64,000 nt of DNA from Rubrivivax sp. (GCA_021298085.1 JAJTDE010000003.1:1-64000), one strand, 5' to 3'; counted from the stretch's first letter, positions 19,737 through 30,006 are shown. The notes: generated from the sequence alone by a model not told the origin. Numbers and translations: made by a program.

Positions 19737-20836
19737 GCCGCCTCCCGCAGGCCTGGCGCGGCCGAATGGCCGCTGTCAGCTTCGTACATCAGGCAGGCCA
19801 CTGCGTCGCTGGGCTGGCGTGCCTCACGGGCGGTTTGGGGTGACGATGCACTGCCTGCAACAGGCTTGAGCACGGGCACTCGCTGGCTGCACGCCGGCTG
19901 GGCCATCGCACAGCGGGTGTGAAAGCGGCAACCGCTGGGCGGGTTGATGGGGTTGGGCGGGTCCCCGGCCAGCGGGGGCACCTCGGTGCGATCGTCGGGG
20001 TCCACCGCCGGGATGCTGGACAGCAGCGCCCGGGTGTACGGGTGCTGCGGCTCGGCAAACATCGCCTGGGCATCGCCGATCTCGACAATCTGACCCAGGT
20101 ACATCACCAGGACTCGGTCGCTCATGTGCTCGACGACGTTCAGGTCGTGGCTGATGAAGAGGTAGGTCAGGCCAAAGTCCTGCTTGAGCTCCATCAGCAG
20201 GTTGAGCACCTGCGCCTCGACCGACTTGTCCAGCGCCGACACGGCCTCATCCAGGATGATCACCCTGGGCTGCAGCGCCAGCGCCCTGGCGATGTTGACC
20301 CGCTGACGCTGGCCGCCGGAAAGCTCATGCGGATAACGTTCGGCAAAGCGACGAGGCTCCAGACCCACGCGGGACAGCAGGTTTCGCGCACGTTCCACCG
20401 CCTCGCGACGTGGGGTGCCGTGCACCTGCGGGGCAAAGGCAACGGAGTCTTCGATCGTCAGGCGTGGGTTCAGGGAAGCGTAGCTGTCCTGGAAGACCAT
20501 CTGCACCTGGCGACGGTATTCCTTGAGGCCGAGGTCACGGCTGCCCACCGCCTTGCCTTCGAAGATGATGTCGCCGTTGTCCGGCTGGATCAGGTGCATC
20601 AGCAGGCGCGCCGTCGTGCTCTTGCCGCAGCCTGACTCGCCCACGATGCCCAAGGTTTCACCCGAGCGGACGGCGAAGCTGACGCCGTCAACGGCGCGCA
20701 CGACGCCGCCGCCCCGGCCGAACAGATCCTTCTTCAGCGGAAAGTGCTTGACCAGCCCCTGCACCGTCAACAGCGGCGGTGGCTGCACGGCGGTGGTCAT
20801 CGAACAGCCCTCCAGGGGCAGACAGCGCGCTGGCAC
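19733..20836 (-). CDS. Dipeptide/oligopeptide-type ABC transporter ATP-binding protein
   Basis: GESGCGKSTTARLLMHLIQPDNGDIIFEG...LSGGQRQRVNIARALALQPRVIILDEAVSALD...SGCRFHTRCAMAQPAC. Confidence 0.95.
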   Translation of the reverse strand: MPARCLPLEGCSMTTAVQPPPLLTVQGLVKHFPLKKDLFGRGGGVVRAVDGVSFAVRSGETLGIVGESGCGKSTTARLLMHLIQPDNGDIIFEGKAVGSRDLGLKEYRRQVQMVFQDSYASLNPRLTIEDSVAFAPQVHGTPRREAVERARNLLSRVGLEPRRFAERYPHELSGGQRQRVNIARALALQPRVIILDEAVSALDKSVEAQVLNLLMELKQDFGLTYLFISHDLNVVEHMSDRVLVMYLGQIVEIGDAQAMFAEPQHPYTRALLSSIPAVDPDDRTEVPPLAGDPPNPINPPSGCRFHTRCAMAQPACSQRVPVLKPVAGSASSPQTAREARQPSDAVACLMYEADSGHSAAPGLREAA

Positions 20837-20858
20837 GTCAGATGGCTGAAGTCGGCAC

Positions 20859-21764
20859 TCATGCCTTGATCTCCATGGCGCTGCGAAGGCTGTCCGACAG
20901 CAGGTTGAAGGCGATGGAGGTGACGAAGATCATCACACCCGGCAGTGCGGCCACCGCCGGCTGGGTGTAGATGGCCGTGCGAAGGGTGTTCAGCATCAGG
21001 CCCCACTCGGGCTCGGGTGGCTTGACCCCCAGGCCCAGGAAGCTCAGCCCTGACGCGAGGATCATGCTCACGGCAATCAGGCTGGTGGCGTAGACAAAGA
21101 TGGGGCCCAGCACATTGCCGAGCACATGCACCCGGACGATGGTGAAGGCATGGGCTCCGCTCGCCCGCGCCGCCTCGACGAAGTCACGGGTACGGATCTG
21201 CGTGGTGACACTCTCGGCCACCCGGGCGATGGGCGGGATGAACACCACTGTCAGCGAGATGAGCGAATTGGTGATGCCGGCGCCCAGCGCACCCGACAGC
21301 GCAATCGCCAGCAGCACCGACGGGAAAGCGTAGAACACATCGATGGTGCGCATGATGACGGTGTTCAGCGCGCCACCGGCGTAACCCGCCACGATGCCGA
21401 TGCACGAGCCGATCACGAAGGCGCACAGCACCGGGGTGATGCCCATGAACAGGCTCAGCTGCGTGCCCACGATCAGCCGGCTGAGGATGTCGCGGCCCAG
21501 TTCGTCGGTGCCCAGGGGGTGGTTCTCGAAGCCGATGGGCTTGAGCCGGTTCAGGATGGACGAGGCGTAGGGGTCGGCGGGTGCCAGCTGAGGCCCGAAA
21601 GCGGCCAGCAGCAACAGGCCCGCGATGACCAGGCCCGCACCGATGGCCACCGGGTCACGCCACAGGCGCCGCAGGACCGTCTGCCAGTAGCCGGGAGAGC
21701 GCTCAAAGGCGACGGAGGCCAGCGCGGGCGCCGCGGCGGCAGCGGCGGGTGTGAGGGGAGACAT
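20859..21764 (-). CDS. ABC transporter permease (DppC type)
   Basis: HPLGTDELGRDILSRLIVGTQLSLFMG...DFVEAARASGAHAFTIVRVHVLGNVLGPIFV (EAA loop). Confidence 0.94.
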   Translation of the reverse strand: MSPLTPAAAAAAPALASVAFERSPGYWQTVLRRLWRDPVAIGAGLVIAGLLLLAAFGPQLAPADPYASSILNRLKPIGFENHPLGTDELGRDILSRLIVGTQLSLFMGITPVLCAFVIGSCIGIVAGYAGGALNTVIMRTIDVFYAFPSVLLAIALSGALGAGITNSLISLTVVFIPPIARVAESVTTQIRTRDFVEAARASGAHAFTIVRVHVLGNVLGPIFVYATSLIAVSMILASGLSFLGLGVKPPEPEWGLMLNTLRTAIYTQPAVAALPGVMIFVTSIAFNLLSDSLRSAMEIKA

Positions 21765-21782
21765 GCAGCTATCCTTCGCAAG

Positions 21783-22733
21783 TCAGCGCGCAATGCGCGG
21801 GTCCAGCAGGCTCTGAATGACATCCACCACGAGGTTGAGCAGCACGAAGAACATGGCCAGCACGAGGATGGTGCCCTGCAGAAGCGGCAGGTCGCGCTGG
21901 AAGATGGCACTGTTCAGGAGGAAGCCTGTACCTGGCCAGGCAAACACGGTTTCGATCAGGATGGAGCCCCCCAGCAGGTAACCCAGCTGCAGGCCCATCA
22001 CCGCCAATGCCGTGGGCGCGGCGTTCTTGACCACGTGACGGAAGATGCCGAAGTCCGTCAGGCCCTTGGCCCGCAAACCCACGACAAACTCCTGCGCCAG
22101 GATCTCGGAGACCAAGGCACGCACGGTACGCGCGATGATGCCCATGGGAATCACGCTCATCGTCAGCGCCGGCAGCACCATGTGGCGAATGTGTTCCCAG
22201 TTCCAGACCCAGTCGGCACTGCTGCCGGGGCCGGCACCACTGGCCGGCAGCCAGGGCAGCAGCACGGCAAAGACGATGACCAGCACCATGCCCAGCCAGT
22301 AATGCGGAACACTGACACCCAGCACCGACAACATGGACGCCGCCTTGTCGACCCAGCTGCCCTGGAAGTAGCCGGCGACAAAACCGAACAGGCAGCCGAA
22401 GAAGAAACCGATCAGCGTGGCCATCACGGCCAGCCGCAGGGTGTTGCCCACCGCCTTGAGGACTTCGTCAGCCACCGGCCGGCTGCTGGCGATGCTGGTG
22501 CCCAGGTCCCCCTGAAGCGCCCGCCAGACCCAGCTGAAGAACTGCTCCGGCAGGCTGCGGTCAAAGCCGTAGAGCGTTCGCAGCTGCGCCTGCAGCTCTG
22601 CACTGGCATCGGGCGGCAGAATGGACACCAGCGGGTCACCCGGCGCCAGGTGCACCAGTGCAAAGCAGACCAGGGCCACGCCACCCATGATGGGCAGCGT
22701 GTAGACAAAGCGGCGCAACAGGAAGGCAAACAC
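21783..22733 (-). CDS. ABC transporter permease (DppB type)
   Basis: FLLRRFVYTLPIMGGVALVCFALVHLAPGDPL...EFVVGLRAKGLTDFGIFRHVVKNAAPTALAVMGLQLGYLLGGSILIETVFAWPGTG. Confidence 0.95.
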   Translation of the reverse strand: MFAFLLRRFVYTLPIMGGVALVCFALVHLAPGDPLVSILPPDASAELQAQLRTLYGFDRSLPEQFFSWVWRALQGDLGTSIASSRPVADEVLKAVGNTLRLAVMATLIGFFFGCLFGFVAGYFQGSWVDKAASMLSVLGVSVPHYWLGMVLVIVFAVLLPWLPASGAGPGSSADWVWNWEHIRHMVLPALTMSVIPMGIIARTVRALVSEILAQEFVVGLRAKGLTDFGIFRHVVKNAAPTALAVMGLQLGYLLGGSILIETVFAWPGTGFLLNSAIFQRDLPLLQGTILVLAMFFVLLNLVVDVIQSLLDPRIAR

Positions 22734-22743
22734 CGCTCGGCCT

Positions 22744-24417
22744 TCAGTCCATCGTCATCGGAGCGATGTCGATGAACCAGCTGCGCGGTTGCACGACGTT
22801 CTTCACCTTGGTGCTCATCGCACGGGGGCCGACGTCATGCGCAATCCACACAAACGGCGCTTCCTCGACGATGCGGGCGTGCAGCTTGGCCAAGGCCGCG
22901 TCACGCGCCTTGTCCTCGAAGGCGCTGCGAGCGTCAGCGATCAGCTTGTCAAACTCGGGGTTGCCGAAGTAACCCCAGTTGTTGGACACCGGCGGGAAGG
23001 TCTTGGTGCTGGTGAAGCGGACCATCGCAAAGAACGGATCCATCGTCGCGAAACTGACGTTGATGGCGTTGGCGCCATTGGCCGAAGGGTCCTTCGCGCC
23101 CTTGCGCCAGTTGGTGAACAGCGTGTTCCACTCGATCACGTCAAACTGCACATCGAAGTGGCAGGCCTTCAGTGACTGCTGGACAAACTCATTCATCGGC
23201 AGCGGCTGCATCTGGCCGGAACCGCTGGCGCTGATCTGTACCTTGACCTTCAGCGGCTTGGCGGCGGAGTGGCCAGCCTCGGCCATCAGCTTGCGCGCAG
23301 CATCGGGGTCGTAGCGGATGTCGAACTTGGGGTTGCCCCACCAGGGGTGGCCCGGCGCCACCGAGCCCTTGGGTACACCCATCATGCCGCCCAGCAGCTT
23401 GAGCAGGCCGGCGCGGTCGACGCACAGGTTGGCGGCGTGGCGCACCCGCTTGTCCAGCCAAGGCGAGCCTTCGGCAAAGCTGAGCTGCCAGGGCCACACG
23501 TGCGGCTGGGGGTTGAAGTGGACGTTGAAGCCGCGTTGGCGGATGGTGCCCATCGCGTCCGGGGCCGGCGCTTCGATCCAGTCGACCTGCCCCGACAGAA
23601 GGGCCGCCGTGCGTGCATTGGCTTCCGGCATGGGCAGCATCACGACGCGGTCGATCTTGGGTGTGCGCTTGGGGTCCCAGTAGGCCTTGTTGGCCACCAC
23701 TTCCAGACGCTCGCGCGGCACAAAGCGGGCCATGCGGAACGGGCCGGTGCCCGAGGAATCGGCCGCAAAGGCCGTCCAGGCGGCCCTGGCCTTGTCGGCC
23801 GGCGTGGCACCGGCGGCGGCCTCAAACTTCTTCTGCCAGTGGGCAGGGCTGGCCATGAACAGGTTGGTCAGGTTCAGCGGCAGGAAGGAATCGGGTTCCG
23901 AGGTCGTCAGCTCAACGGTCAGGTCATCGATCTTGCGGGCGCTGCGCAGCGTCGGCATGCGGCTGGCCGTCACACCCACCTGGCTGGCGTCAAAGTGGGG
24001 CGCGTCCTTGTCGAGCACCTTGCGCACGTTCCACACCACGGCGTCGGCATTGAAGGCGCTGCCGTCATGAAACTTGACGTTCGGGCGCAACTTGAAGACC
24101 CATTTGGTCTTGTCCTTGGCATCGACGGCCCAGCTCAGCGCCAGGCCCTGGATCAGCACGCTCGGGGCATCGGCCTTGGACAGGTCCCAGTGGGTCAAGG
24201 CGTCGTACATCGGAATGCCGGTGAAACGGTTGCCTTCGAAGCCCTGGTCAGGCTGACCCAGGGTGCGCGGAATGTCCGCAGCGGTCATGGCGATGCGCAG
24301 TACCTTTTCCTGCGCGAGCGCCGGGGCAGCCGAGAGCAGGCCGGCTGCGGCCAGGGCACCCAGCAGGCTGGCAGGCCAGCGACGGCGGGACAACGGTTGA
24401 ACAACAGACAACGACAT
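22744..24417 (-). CDS. ABC transporter substrate-binding protein, family 5 (DppA type)
   Basis: Start set at MSLSVVQPLSRRRWPASLLGALAAAGLLSAAPALA (signal peptide); RLRPNVKFHDGSAFNADAVVWNVRKV family-5 SBP motif. Confidence 0.94.
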   Translation of the reverse strand: MSLSVVQPLSRRRWPASLLGALAAAGLLSAAPALAQEKVLRIAMTAADIPRTLGQPDQGFEGNRFTGIPMYDALTHWDLSKADAPSVLIQGLALSWAVDAKDKTKWVFKLRPNVKFHDGSAFNADAVVWNVRKVLDKDAPHFDASQVGVTASRMPTLRSARKIDDLTVELTTSEPDSFLPLNLTNLFMASPAHWQKKFEAAAGATPADKARAAWTAFAADSSGTGPFRMARFVPRERLEVVANKAYWDPKRTPKIDRVVMLPMPEANARTAALLSGQVDWIEAPAPDAMGTIRQRGFNVHFNPQPHVWPWQLSFAEGSPWLDKRVRHAANLCVDRAGLLKLLGGMMGVPKGSVAPGHPWWGNPKFDIRYDPDAARKLMAEAGHSAAKPLKVKVQISASGSGQMQPLPMNEFVQQSLKACHFDVQFDVIEWNTLFTNWRKGAKDPSANGANAINVSFATMDPFFAMVRFTSTKTFPPVSNNWGYFGNPEFDKLIADARSAFEDKARDAALAKLHARIVEEAPFVWIAHDVGPRAMSTKVKNVVQPRSWFIDIAPMTMD

Positions 24418-24707
24418 CTCAACTCCTGTAGTGGTGCTAGGCCGAACAAACACAACGCAGAGCGCCGCATTGGCGCCAGCCCGTTGAAGGCATCGCCAGG
24501 TACCCAGCCATTTCTGTGCCAGATGCCCTGGTGCGATCCCTGCTTGGTGAAGATCGTATGCAAAGCCTGTGCCAAAGACTGCCCTTCGTGTGCATGCCGA
24601 CGCACCAGAACGTGTTCGGGTTGCCACGGGTACAAGCCTCCAAGACACCGGCCTTTGCACACAAACGGTGCGCCAAGCCCCAAGAAGGTTCGTGGACGAC
24701 CGGAGTT

Positions 24708-24717
24708 TTGTATACAA
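24708..24717. promoter_or_regulatory. Candidate GntR/FCD-family operator (perfect palindrome TTGTATACAA)
   Basis: TTGTATACAA palindrome 28 bp upstream of the racemase ATG (24746), overlapping a possible TATACA -10; a GntR/FCD regulator is encoded in the same cluster. Confidence 0.6.
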
Positions 24718-24745
24718 GAATAGATGCGTCATGCGAGGTAACCCG

Positions 24746-25483
24746 ATGAGATTGCTGGTTCTGAACCCCAACACGTCCACGGCCATGACGGCCGCCATCG
24801 GGCGCGCCGCTCAGGCCGCCGCCAGCCCGGGCAGCGAGGTGCTGGCCCTGCAGCCCGAATTCGGGCCCCTGTCGATCGAAGGCCACTTCGAGGAGACCAT
24901 CGCGGCAGCGGGGGTGGCGGCGCTGCTGGGCTCCGCCGCCGTGCCCGCCCATGACGCAACCATCATTGCCTGCTTCGGCGACCCCGGCCTGGACGCCGCG
25001 CGGGAGGTCTCGGCCGCACCCGTGCTGGGCATCGCCGAGGCGGCTTTTCATGCAGCATCGATGCTGGCAACCGGGTTCTCGGTGGTCACGACCATGAAGC
25101 GCACCTGCATCATGGCCGAGCACCTGGTGCAGCGTTATGGCTTCGAGCGGCACTGCCGCGGCGTGCACGGCACCGACATCCCGGTGCTCAACCTGGAAGA
25201 CCCGTCAGCGTCCACCGTCGCGGAGATCGAGGCGGCCGCCCGGGAAGCCCTGTCGCGGGACGGCAGTGGTGCGGTGGTCCTGGGGTGCGCAGGCATGGCG
25301 CCCCTGTGCGCCCAGCTGCAGGAGCGCCTGGGTGTCCCGGTGATCGATGGTGTCGCCGTCGCGGTGCGCTTTGCCGAGGCGCTGGTCGGGCTGGGCCTGC
25401 GCACCAGCAAGCGGGGCGACTATGCCGCACCGTTGCCCAAGCGCTATGTCGGCTGGGCCGAATCCTTGTCACGCGGGGCGTAA
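24746..25483 (+). CDS. Hydantoin/Asp-Glu racemase family protein
   Basis: MRLLVLNPNTSTAMTAAIGRAAQAAASPGSEVLAL...HDATIIACFGDPGLDAAREVSAAPVLGIAEAAFH...VVLGCAGMAPL. Confidence 0.93.
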   Translation: MRLLVLNPNTSTAMTAAIGRAAQAAASPGSEVLALQPEFGPLSIEGHFEETIAAAGVAALLGSAAVPAHDATIIACFGDPGLDAAREVSAAPVLGIAEAAFHAASMLATGFSVVTTMKRTCIMAEHLVQRYGFERHCRGVHGTDIPVLNLEDPSASTVAEIEAAAREALSRDGSGAVVLGCAGMAPLCAQLQERLGVPVIDGVAVAVRFAEALVGLGLRTSKRGDYAAPLPKRYVGWAESLSRGA

Positions 25484-26226
25484 GCCTCGGGGTCGAGGCG
25501 CTGCATCTCGGTCTCGATCCACGTCTCCACCTCGCGCATCATCTCTTCGGCGGCACGCCCTGCCGGGCTGATGGGAGGCCCGATGGACACGTCCACCATG
25601 CCGGGGCGCAAGAGGAAGCTCTTTCTTGGCCAGCACTTGGCGGCCGTCACGGCGATGGGCACCACCGGCACGCCGGCGGCGATCGCCAGCCGCGTGGCGC
25701 CGGTCTTGTACTGCCCACGCTGGCCCCGCGCGATGCGTGTGCCCTCGGGGAACATGATCACCCAGGTTCCCTTGGCAAACAGTTCACGGCCCCGGCGCTC
25801 GACCTTGTTCCAAGCCTCGTTGCGACGGGAACGGTCGATGTGGATCATGTCCATGCGACCCATGGCCCAGCCAAAGAACGGCACGTACAGCAACTCACGC
25901 TTGAAGACATACGCCAAGGGGTGCGGCATCAGCGTGGGGTAGGCAAAGGTTTCCCAGGTGCTCTGGTGCTTGCTGGCCAGAAGAACCGCCGAGCGGGAAT
26001 CGGCAGCCGTCGGCACATGCTCCATGCCGTGCACCCGCCACCTGACGCCACAGATGACCCTGGCACCCCAGATAGCCACCCGCAGCCAACCCGCGCACAT
26101 CCAGTAGATTCGATCGCCACGCATGACGATGGAGGCCAGCAGCACCGCCAAGGCCCAGGGGACCACCGTGAGCGCCAGGTACAGCACGTAAAGCGCCGAC
26201 CGCAGCGCACTCAGCAGCGTGGCCAT
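25444..26226 (-). CDS. plsC: 1-acyl-sn-glycerol-3-phosphate acyltransferase
   Basis: LLASKHQSTWETFAYPTLMPHPLAYVFKRELLYVPFFGWAMGRMDMIHIDRS...VIMFPEGTRIARGQRGQYKTGATRLA; HX4D-like and FPEGTR motifs. Confidence 0.94.
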   Translation of the reverse strand: MATLLSALRSALYVLYLALTVVPWALAVLLASIVMRGDRIYWMCAGWLRVAIWGARVICGVRWRVHGMEHVPTAADSRSAVLLASKHQSTWETFAYPTLMPHPLAYVFKRELLYVPFFGWAMGRMDMIHIDRSRRNEAWNKVERRGRELFAKGTWVIMFPEGTRIARGQRGQYKTGATRLAIAAGVPVVPIAVTAAKCWPRKSFLLRPGMVDVSIGPPISPAGRAAEEMMREVETWIETEMQRLDPEAYAPRDKDSAQPT

Positions 26227-26816
26227 CACAAGCCCCCCGCGACCGTGTTGTTGTCGGGGTCGCTCGCCAGCAACGCGTCTGCCATGGCGCTGAGGTTGCG
26301 GTGCACCTGGGCCTGAGGCACGCGGCTGAGCCAATCCTGGCGTTCAGACTCGCTCAGCACCGCCGCACGGCCACAGAGCACGAGCTGCGGGATACAGCCC
26401 GCCGCCTGGGCGGCCTGCAGGTCACGCAAGGTGTCGCACACCATCGGGACCTCGGCCAGATCCACCCCGTAGCGGGCGCCGATGTCCAGCATCATGCCGG
26501 GCAGTGGCTTGCGGCAATCGCAGTGTTCCTCGGGCGCGTGGGGGCAGAAGAAGACTGCGTCGATGCGCGCGCCAACGTCCTGCGCCAGCCGGTGCATGTG
26601 GGCATGCACCGCGTTCACGCTGGCCATCTCGAGCAGACCGCGCCCGATGCCGGACTGATTGGTCGCCACCACAACATGCCAACCCGACTGGTTGAGCCGC
26701 GCAACCGCCTCCAGCGCACCGGGGACGCTTTGCCACTCCTCCGGCGCCTTGACGTGGTCGTGCCGGTACTCGTTCAAGATTCCGTCACGGCCGAAGATGA
26801 TGAGCTTCACGGGCAA
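26226..26816 (-). CDS. gmhB: D-glycero-beta-D-manno-heptose 1,7-bisphosphate 7-phosphatase
   Basis: LIIFGRDGILNEYRHDHVKAPEEWQSVPGALEAVARLNQSGWHVVVATNQSGIGRGLLEMASVNAVHAHMHRLAQDVGARIDAVFFCPHAPEEHCDCRKPLPGMM (HAD, Cys zinc loop). Confidence 0.93.
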   Translation of the reverse strand: MPVKLIIFGRDGILNEYRHDHVKAPEEWQSVPGALEAVARLNQSGWHVVVATNQSGIGRGLLEMASVNAVHAHMHRLAQDVGARIDAVFFCPHAPEEHCDCRKPLPGMMLDIGARYGVDLAEVPMVCDTLRDLQAAQAAGCIPQLVLCGRAAVLSESERQDWLSRVPQAQVHRNLSAMADALLASDPDNNTVAGGL

Positions 26817-26850
26817 GATTATCGACCTGCTGGCTTCCAGACCGTCAATG

Positions 26851-28962
26851 TCAGGCTTGCGCCAGGCGTGAGAGGTCTGCGACCCGGTTCATGGCCTGGT
26901 GAAGGCTCTGGAGCAGTGCGAGGCGGTTGGCCCGCAAGGCGGGGTCGTCGGCGTTGACCATGACCTGCTCGAAGAAGGCATCCACCGGGCCTCTGAGGGC
27001 CGCCAGGCGCTGCAGCGAGGCGGCAAACTCGCCTTGCGCAAAGGCGGCATCGGCATCAGGAGCGGTGCTGGCAAGTGCCTTGGCCAAGGCCTGCTCGGCC
27101 GGCTCCACGAGCAGGTCGTCGCGCACGACTGCCTGCGCGGCGGCCTCGCTCTTCTTCAGGATGTTGCCGACCCGCTTGTTGGCGGCCGCCAAGGCGGCGG
27201 CCTCTGGCAGTGCCGCAAAGCTGCGCACGGCCGCCAGGCGACGTGGGATCTCCCCCCAGCGATCAGGCCGCAGCGCCACCACGGCATCGACTTCCTGCGC
27301 GCTGTACCCCAGCTCACGCAGGCTGCCAACCAGACGGTCGTAGAGGAAGTGCTGCACCTCCGCCTGCGCCTGGCCGTGGGTGGCCGGAAAGGCCGCAAAG
27401 GCGATGGCAGCCAGTTCGGGCACGGCCAGCGGCAGGTCGCGTTCGATCAGCATGCGGATGACACCCAGGGCGTGGCGGCGCAGCGCAAACGGGTCCTTGT
27501 CGCCGGTGGGCAGCTGGCCGATGCCAAACAGGCCGGCCAGGGTCTCGAGCTTGTCGGCCAGGGCCACCACCAGCCCGACCTCGCCACGCGGCAGGCTGTC
27601 GCCGGCAAAGCGTGGCTTGTAGTGGTCTTCGATCGCGTCGGCGATGCTGTCGCGCAGGCCATCGTGGCGGGCGTAGTACGCGCCCATCACCCCTTGCAAC
27701 TCAGGGAACTCACCCACCATGTCGGTGAGCAGGTCGGCCTTGGCCAGCGTGGCGGCTTCATCGGCCAGGTCAGCCAGGGTGAGACCGTCCAGACGCTCGC
27801 CGATCTGCCGGGCGATCTGGCGCACGCGGTCGATGCGCTCGCCCTGTGTGCCCAGCTTGTTGTGGTAGACCACCTTCGCCAAGCCCGGTACGCGCGAGGC
27901 CAGGCTGCGCTTGCGGTCCTGGTCGAAGAAGAACTTGGCGTCGGCCAGACGGGGGCGCACCACACGCTCATTGCCTTGGATCACGCGGCTGGCGTCGGCT
28001 GGGCGAATGTTGCTGACGATGAGGAAGCGGTGGGTCAGCCGGCCCTGGGCATCCAGCAGCGGAAAATATTTCTGGTTGGCCTTCATCGTCAGGATCAGGC
28101 ACTCCTGGGGCACTGCCAGGAATTCGGGCTCGAATTCGCACAGCAGCACATGGGGGCGCTCCACCAGCGCGGCCACCTCGTCCAGCAGGGCCTCGTCGTC
28201 GATGGGCTGCAGACCCAGCACAGCGGCTTTCTCCTGCAGCTGGCGGACCATCTCGGCACGCCGCTCGCTGAAGCTGGCGATCACCGCGCCTTCGTCGGCC
28301 AGCTGCTGCGTGTAGCGGTCGGCGTGTTCGAGCGTGATCTCCGGACGCAGCGCCTCAAAGCGATGGCCCTGGGTGGTGCGGCCGGACTGGAGGCCCAGCG
28401 CCGACACGGGAACGGTCTCGGCACCGTGCAGGGCCACCAGGCCATGCGCCGGGCGCACAAAGTGGACGCTGGTCCAGCCGTCGGCCAGCTGGTATTGCAT
28501 GACCTTCGGGATGGGCAGCTTCGCCAGCGCATCATCCAGGGCCTTCTGCAGACCTTCGGCCAGTGTCGCGCCGCGCTGGGTGCTGTCCCAGAACAAGGCC
28601 TCGGCCTTGCCGTCCTGGGCGCGACGCAAGGCTGGCACGGCATCGGCGCCGGCACCGACAGCGGCCAGCTTTTTCAGCAGCGCCGGTGTGGCCTGTCCGT
28701 CAGCGCCCAGGCCCACGGCCACCGGCATCAGCTTGACCGACACCGCCTTGTCGGCGGCGGCCGAAGCGACGTCGGTGATGTGCGCGGCCAAGCGGCGCGG
28801 GCTGGCGAAACAGGTCAGCTGTGAGGCCGGTGTTGCCAGGCCGTGCGCACGAAGCGAGGCCAGCAGCTGTTCGCCAAAAGCCTCGCCCAGCTTGCGCAAG
28901 GCCTTGGGCGGCAGCTCTTCCACACGCAGTTCAAGCAGCAGGTTTTGGACCATGTCTGTCAC
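26851..28962 (-). CDS. glyS: Glycyl-tRNA synthetase beta subunit
   Basis: NLLLELRVEELPPKALRKLGEAFGEQLLASL...FASPRRLAAHITDV...MVGEFPELQGVMGAYYARHDG. Confidence 0.97.
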   Translation of the reverse strand: MTDMVQNLLLELRVEELPPKALRKLGEAFGEQLLASLRAHGLATPASQLTCFASPRRLAAHITDVASAAADKAVSVKLMPVAVGLGADGQATPALLKKLAAVGAGADAVPALRRAQDGKAEALFWDSTQRGATLAEGLQKALDDALAKLPIPKVMQYQLADGWTSVHFVRPAHGLVALHGAETVPVSALGLQSGRTTQGHRFEALRPEITLEHADRYTQQLADEGAVIASFSERRAEMVRQLQEKAAVLGLQPIDDEALLDEVAALVERPHVLLCEFEPEFLAVPQECLILTMKANQKYFPLLDAQGRLTHRFLIVSNIRPADASRVIQGNERVVRPRLADAKFFFDQDRKRSLASRVPGLAKVVYHNKLGTQGERIDRVRQIARQIGERLDGLTLADLADEAATLAKADLLTDMVGEFPELQGVMGAYYARHDGLRDSIADAIEDHYKPRFAGDSLPRGEVGLVVALADKLETLAGLFGIGQLPTGDKDPFALRRHALGVIRMLIERDLPLAVPELAAIAFAAFPATHGQAQAEVQHFLYDRLVGSLRELGYSAQEVDAVVALRPDRWGEIPRRLAAVRSFAALPEAAALAAANKRVGNILKKSEAAAQAVVRDDLLVEPAEQALAKALASTAPDADAAFAQGEFAASLQRLAALRGPVDAFFEQVMVNADDPALRANRLALLQSLHQAMNRVADLSRLAQA

Positions 28963-28963
28963 C

Positions 28964-29893
28964 TCAGGCCTCCAGGGACTTCTTGTTCTTGTCCAGCTGC
29001 GCCAGCACTTCCTCGGCCCAGGGACGGGGCGCCATCGGGAAGCCCAGGCGGGCGCGGCTGTCCAGGTAGCTCTGCGCCACGCTGCGCGCCAGGTTGCGGA
29101 TACGTCCGATGTAGGCCGCCCGCTCGGTCACGCTGATGGCGCCGCGGGCGTCCAGCAGGTTGAAGGTGTGAGCCGCCTTCAGCACCTGCTCGTAAGCCGG
29201 CAGCGCCAGTTGCTGCTGCATCAGGTGTTGGGCCTGCCGCTCGTGCGCGGAGAAGGCCTGCAGCAGGAACTCCACGTCGCTGTGCTCGAAGTTGTAGGTG
29301 CTCTGCTCGACTTCGTTCTGGTGGTAGACGTCGCGGTAGCTGAGGGTGTCGGTCCACTTCAGGTCGTAGACGTTGTCCACCCCCTGCAGGTACATCGCCA
29401 GCCGCTCCAGGCCGTAGGTGATCTCGCCCGTCAAGGGCTTGCAGTCGATGCCACCCACCTGCTGGAAGTAGGTGAACTGCGTCACCTCCATCCCGTTGAG
29501 CCAGACCTCCCAGCCCAGGCCCCAGGCGCCCAGCGTCGGGTTCTCCCAGTCGTCCTCGACAAACCGGATGTCGTTGGCCTTGAGGTCAAACCCGAGGGCT
29601 TCCAGACTGCCCAGGTAGAGGTCCAGGATGTTCTGCGGTGCGGGCTTGAGCACCACCTGGTACTGGTAGTAATGCTGAAGCCGGTTGGGGTTGTTGCCGT
29701 AGCGGCCGTCCTTGGGACGGCGGCTGGGCTGCACATAGGCAGCCTTCCAGGGCTCAGGCCCCAGGGCCCGCAGGAAGGTGGCGGTGTGGCTGGTGCCCGC
29801 CCCCACCTCCATGTCGTAGGGCTGCAGGAGCGCGCAGCCTTGCGCGTCCCAGTAGGACTGCAGTGTGAGGATGATTTGCTGAAAGCCCAGCAT
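28964..29893 (-). CDS. glyQ: Glycyl-tRNA synthetase alpha subunit
   Basis: [86 protein letters not shown]. Confidence 0.98.
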   Translation of the reverse strand: MLGFQQIILTLQSYWDAQGCALLQPYDMEVGAGTSHTATFLRALGPEPWKAAYVQPSRRPKDGRYGNNPNRLQHYYQYQVVLKPAPQNILDLYLGSLEALGFDLKANDIRFVEDDWENPTLGAWGLGWEVWLNGMEVTQFTYFQQVGGIDCKPLTGEITYGLERLAMYLQGVDNVYDLKWTDTLSYRDVYHQNEVEQSTYNFEHSDVEFLLQAFSAHERQAQHLMQQQLALPAYEQVLKAAHTFNLLDARGAISVTERAAYIGRIRNLARSVAQSYLDSRARLGFPMAPRPWAEEVLAQLDKNKKSLEA

Positions 29894-30006
29894 GGCGCCC
29901 GCCGGTAAGAAGAAGAGCCCCTGAGTTTACGGGCAGGGCACCCGGGGAAATGCCGAGGCACGCCAACCACCCGCGGCACGGCGAACGCGCTAGCCTTGGC
30001 ACCTGG

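Noticed and set aside
21126-22775. 549-aa plus-strand ORF, His/Gln/Arg-rich
   Set aside because: Antisense to the DppB/DppC permease genes; hydrophobic codons read in reverse give this composition.
26899-28824. 641-aa plus-strand ORF
   Set aside because: Antisense to glyS, which is unambiguous.
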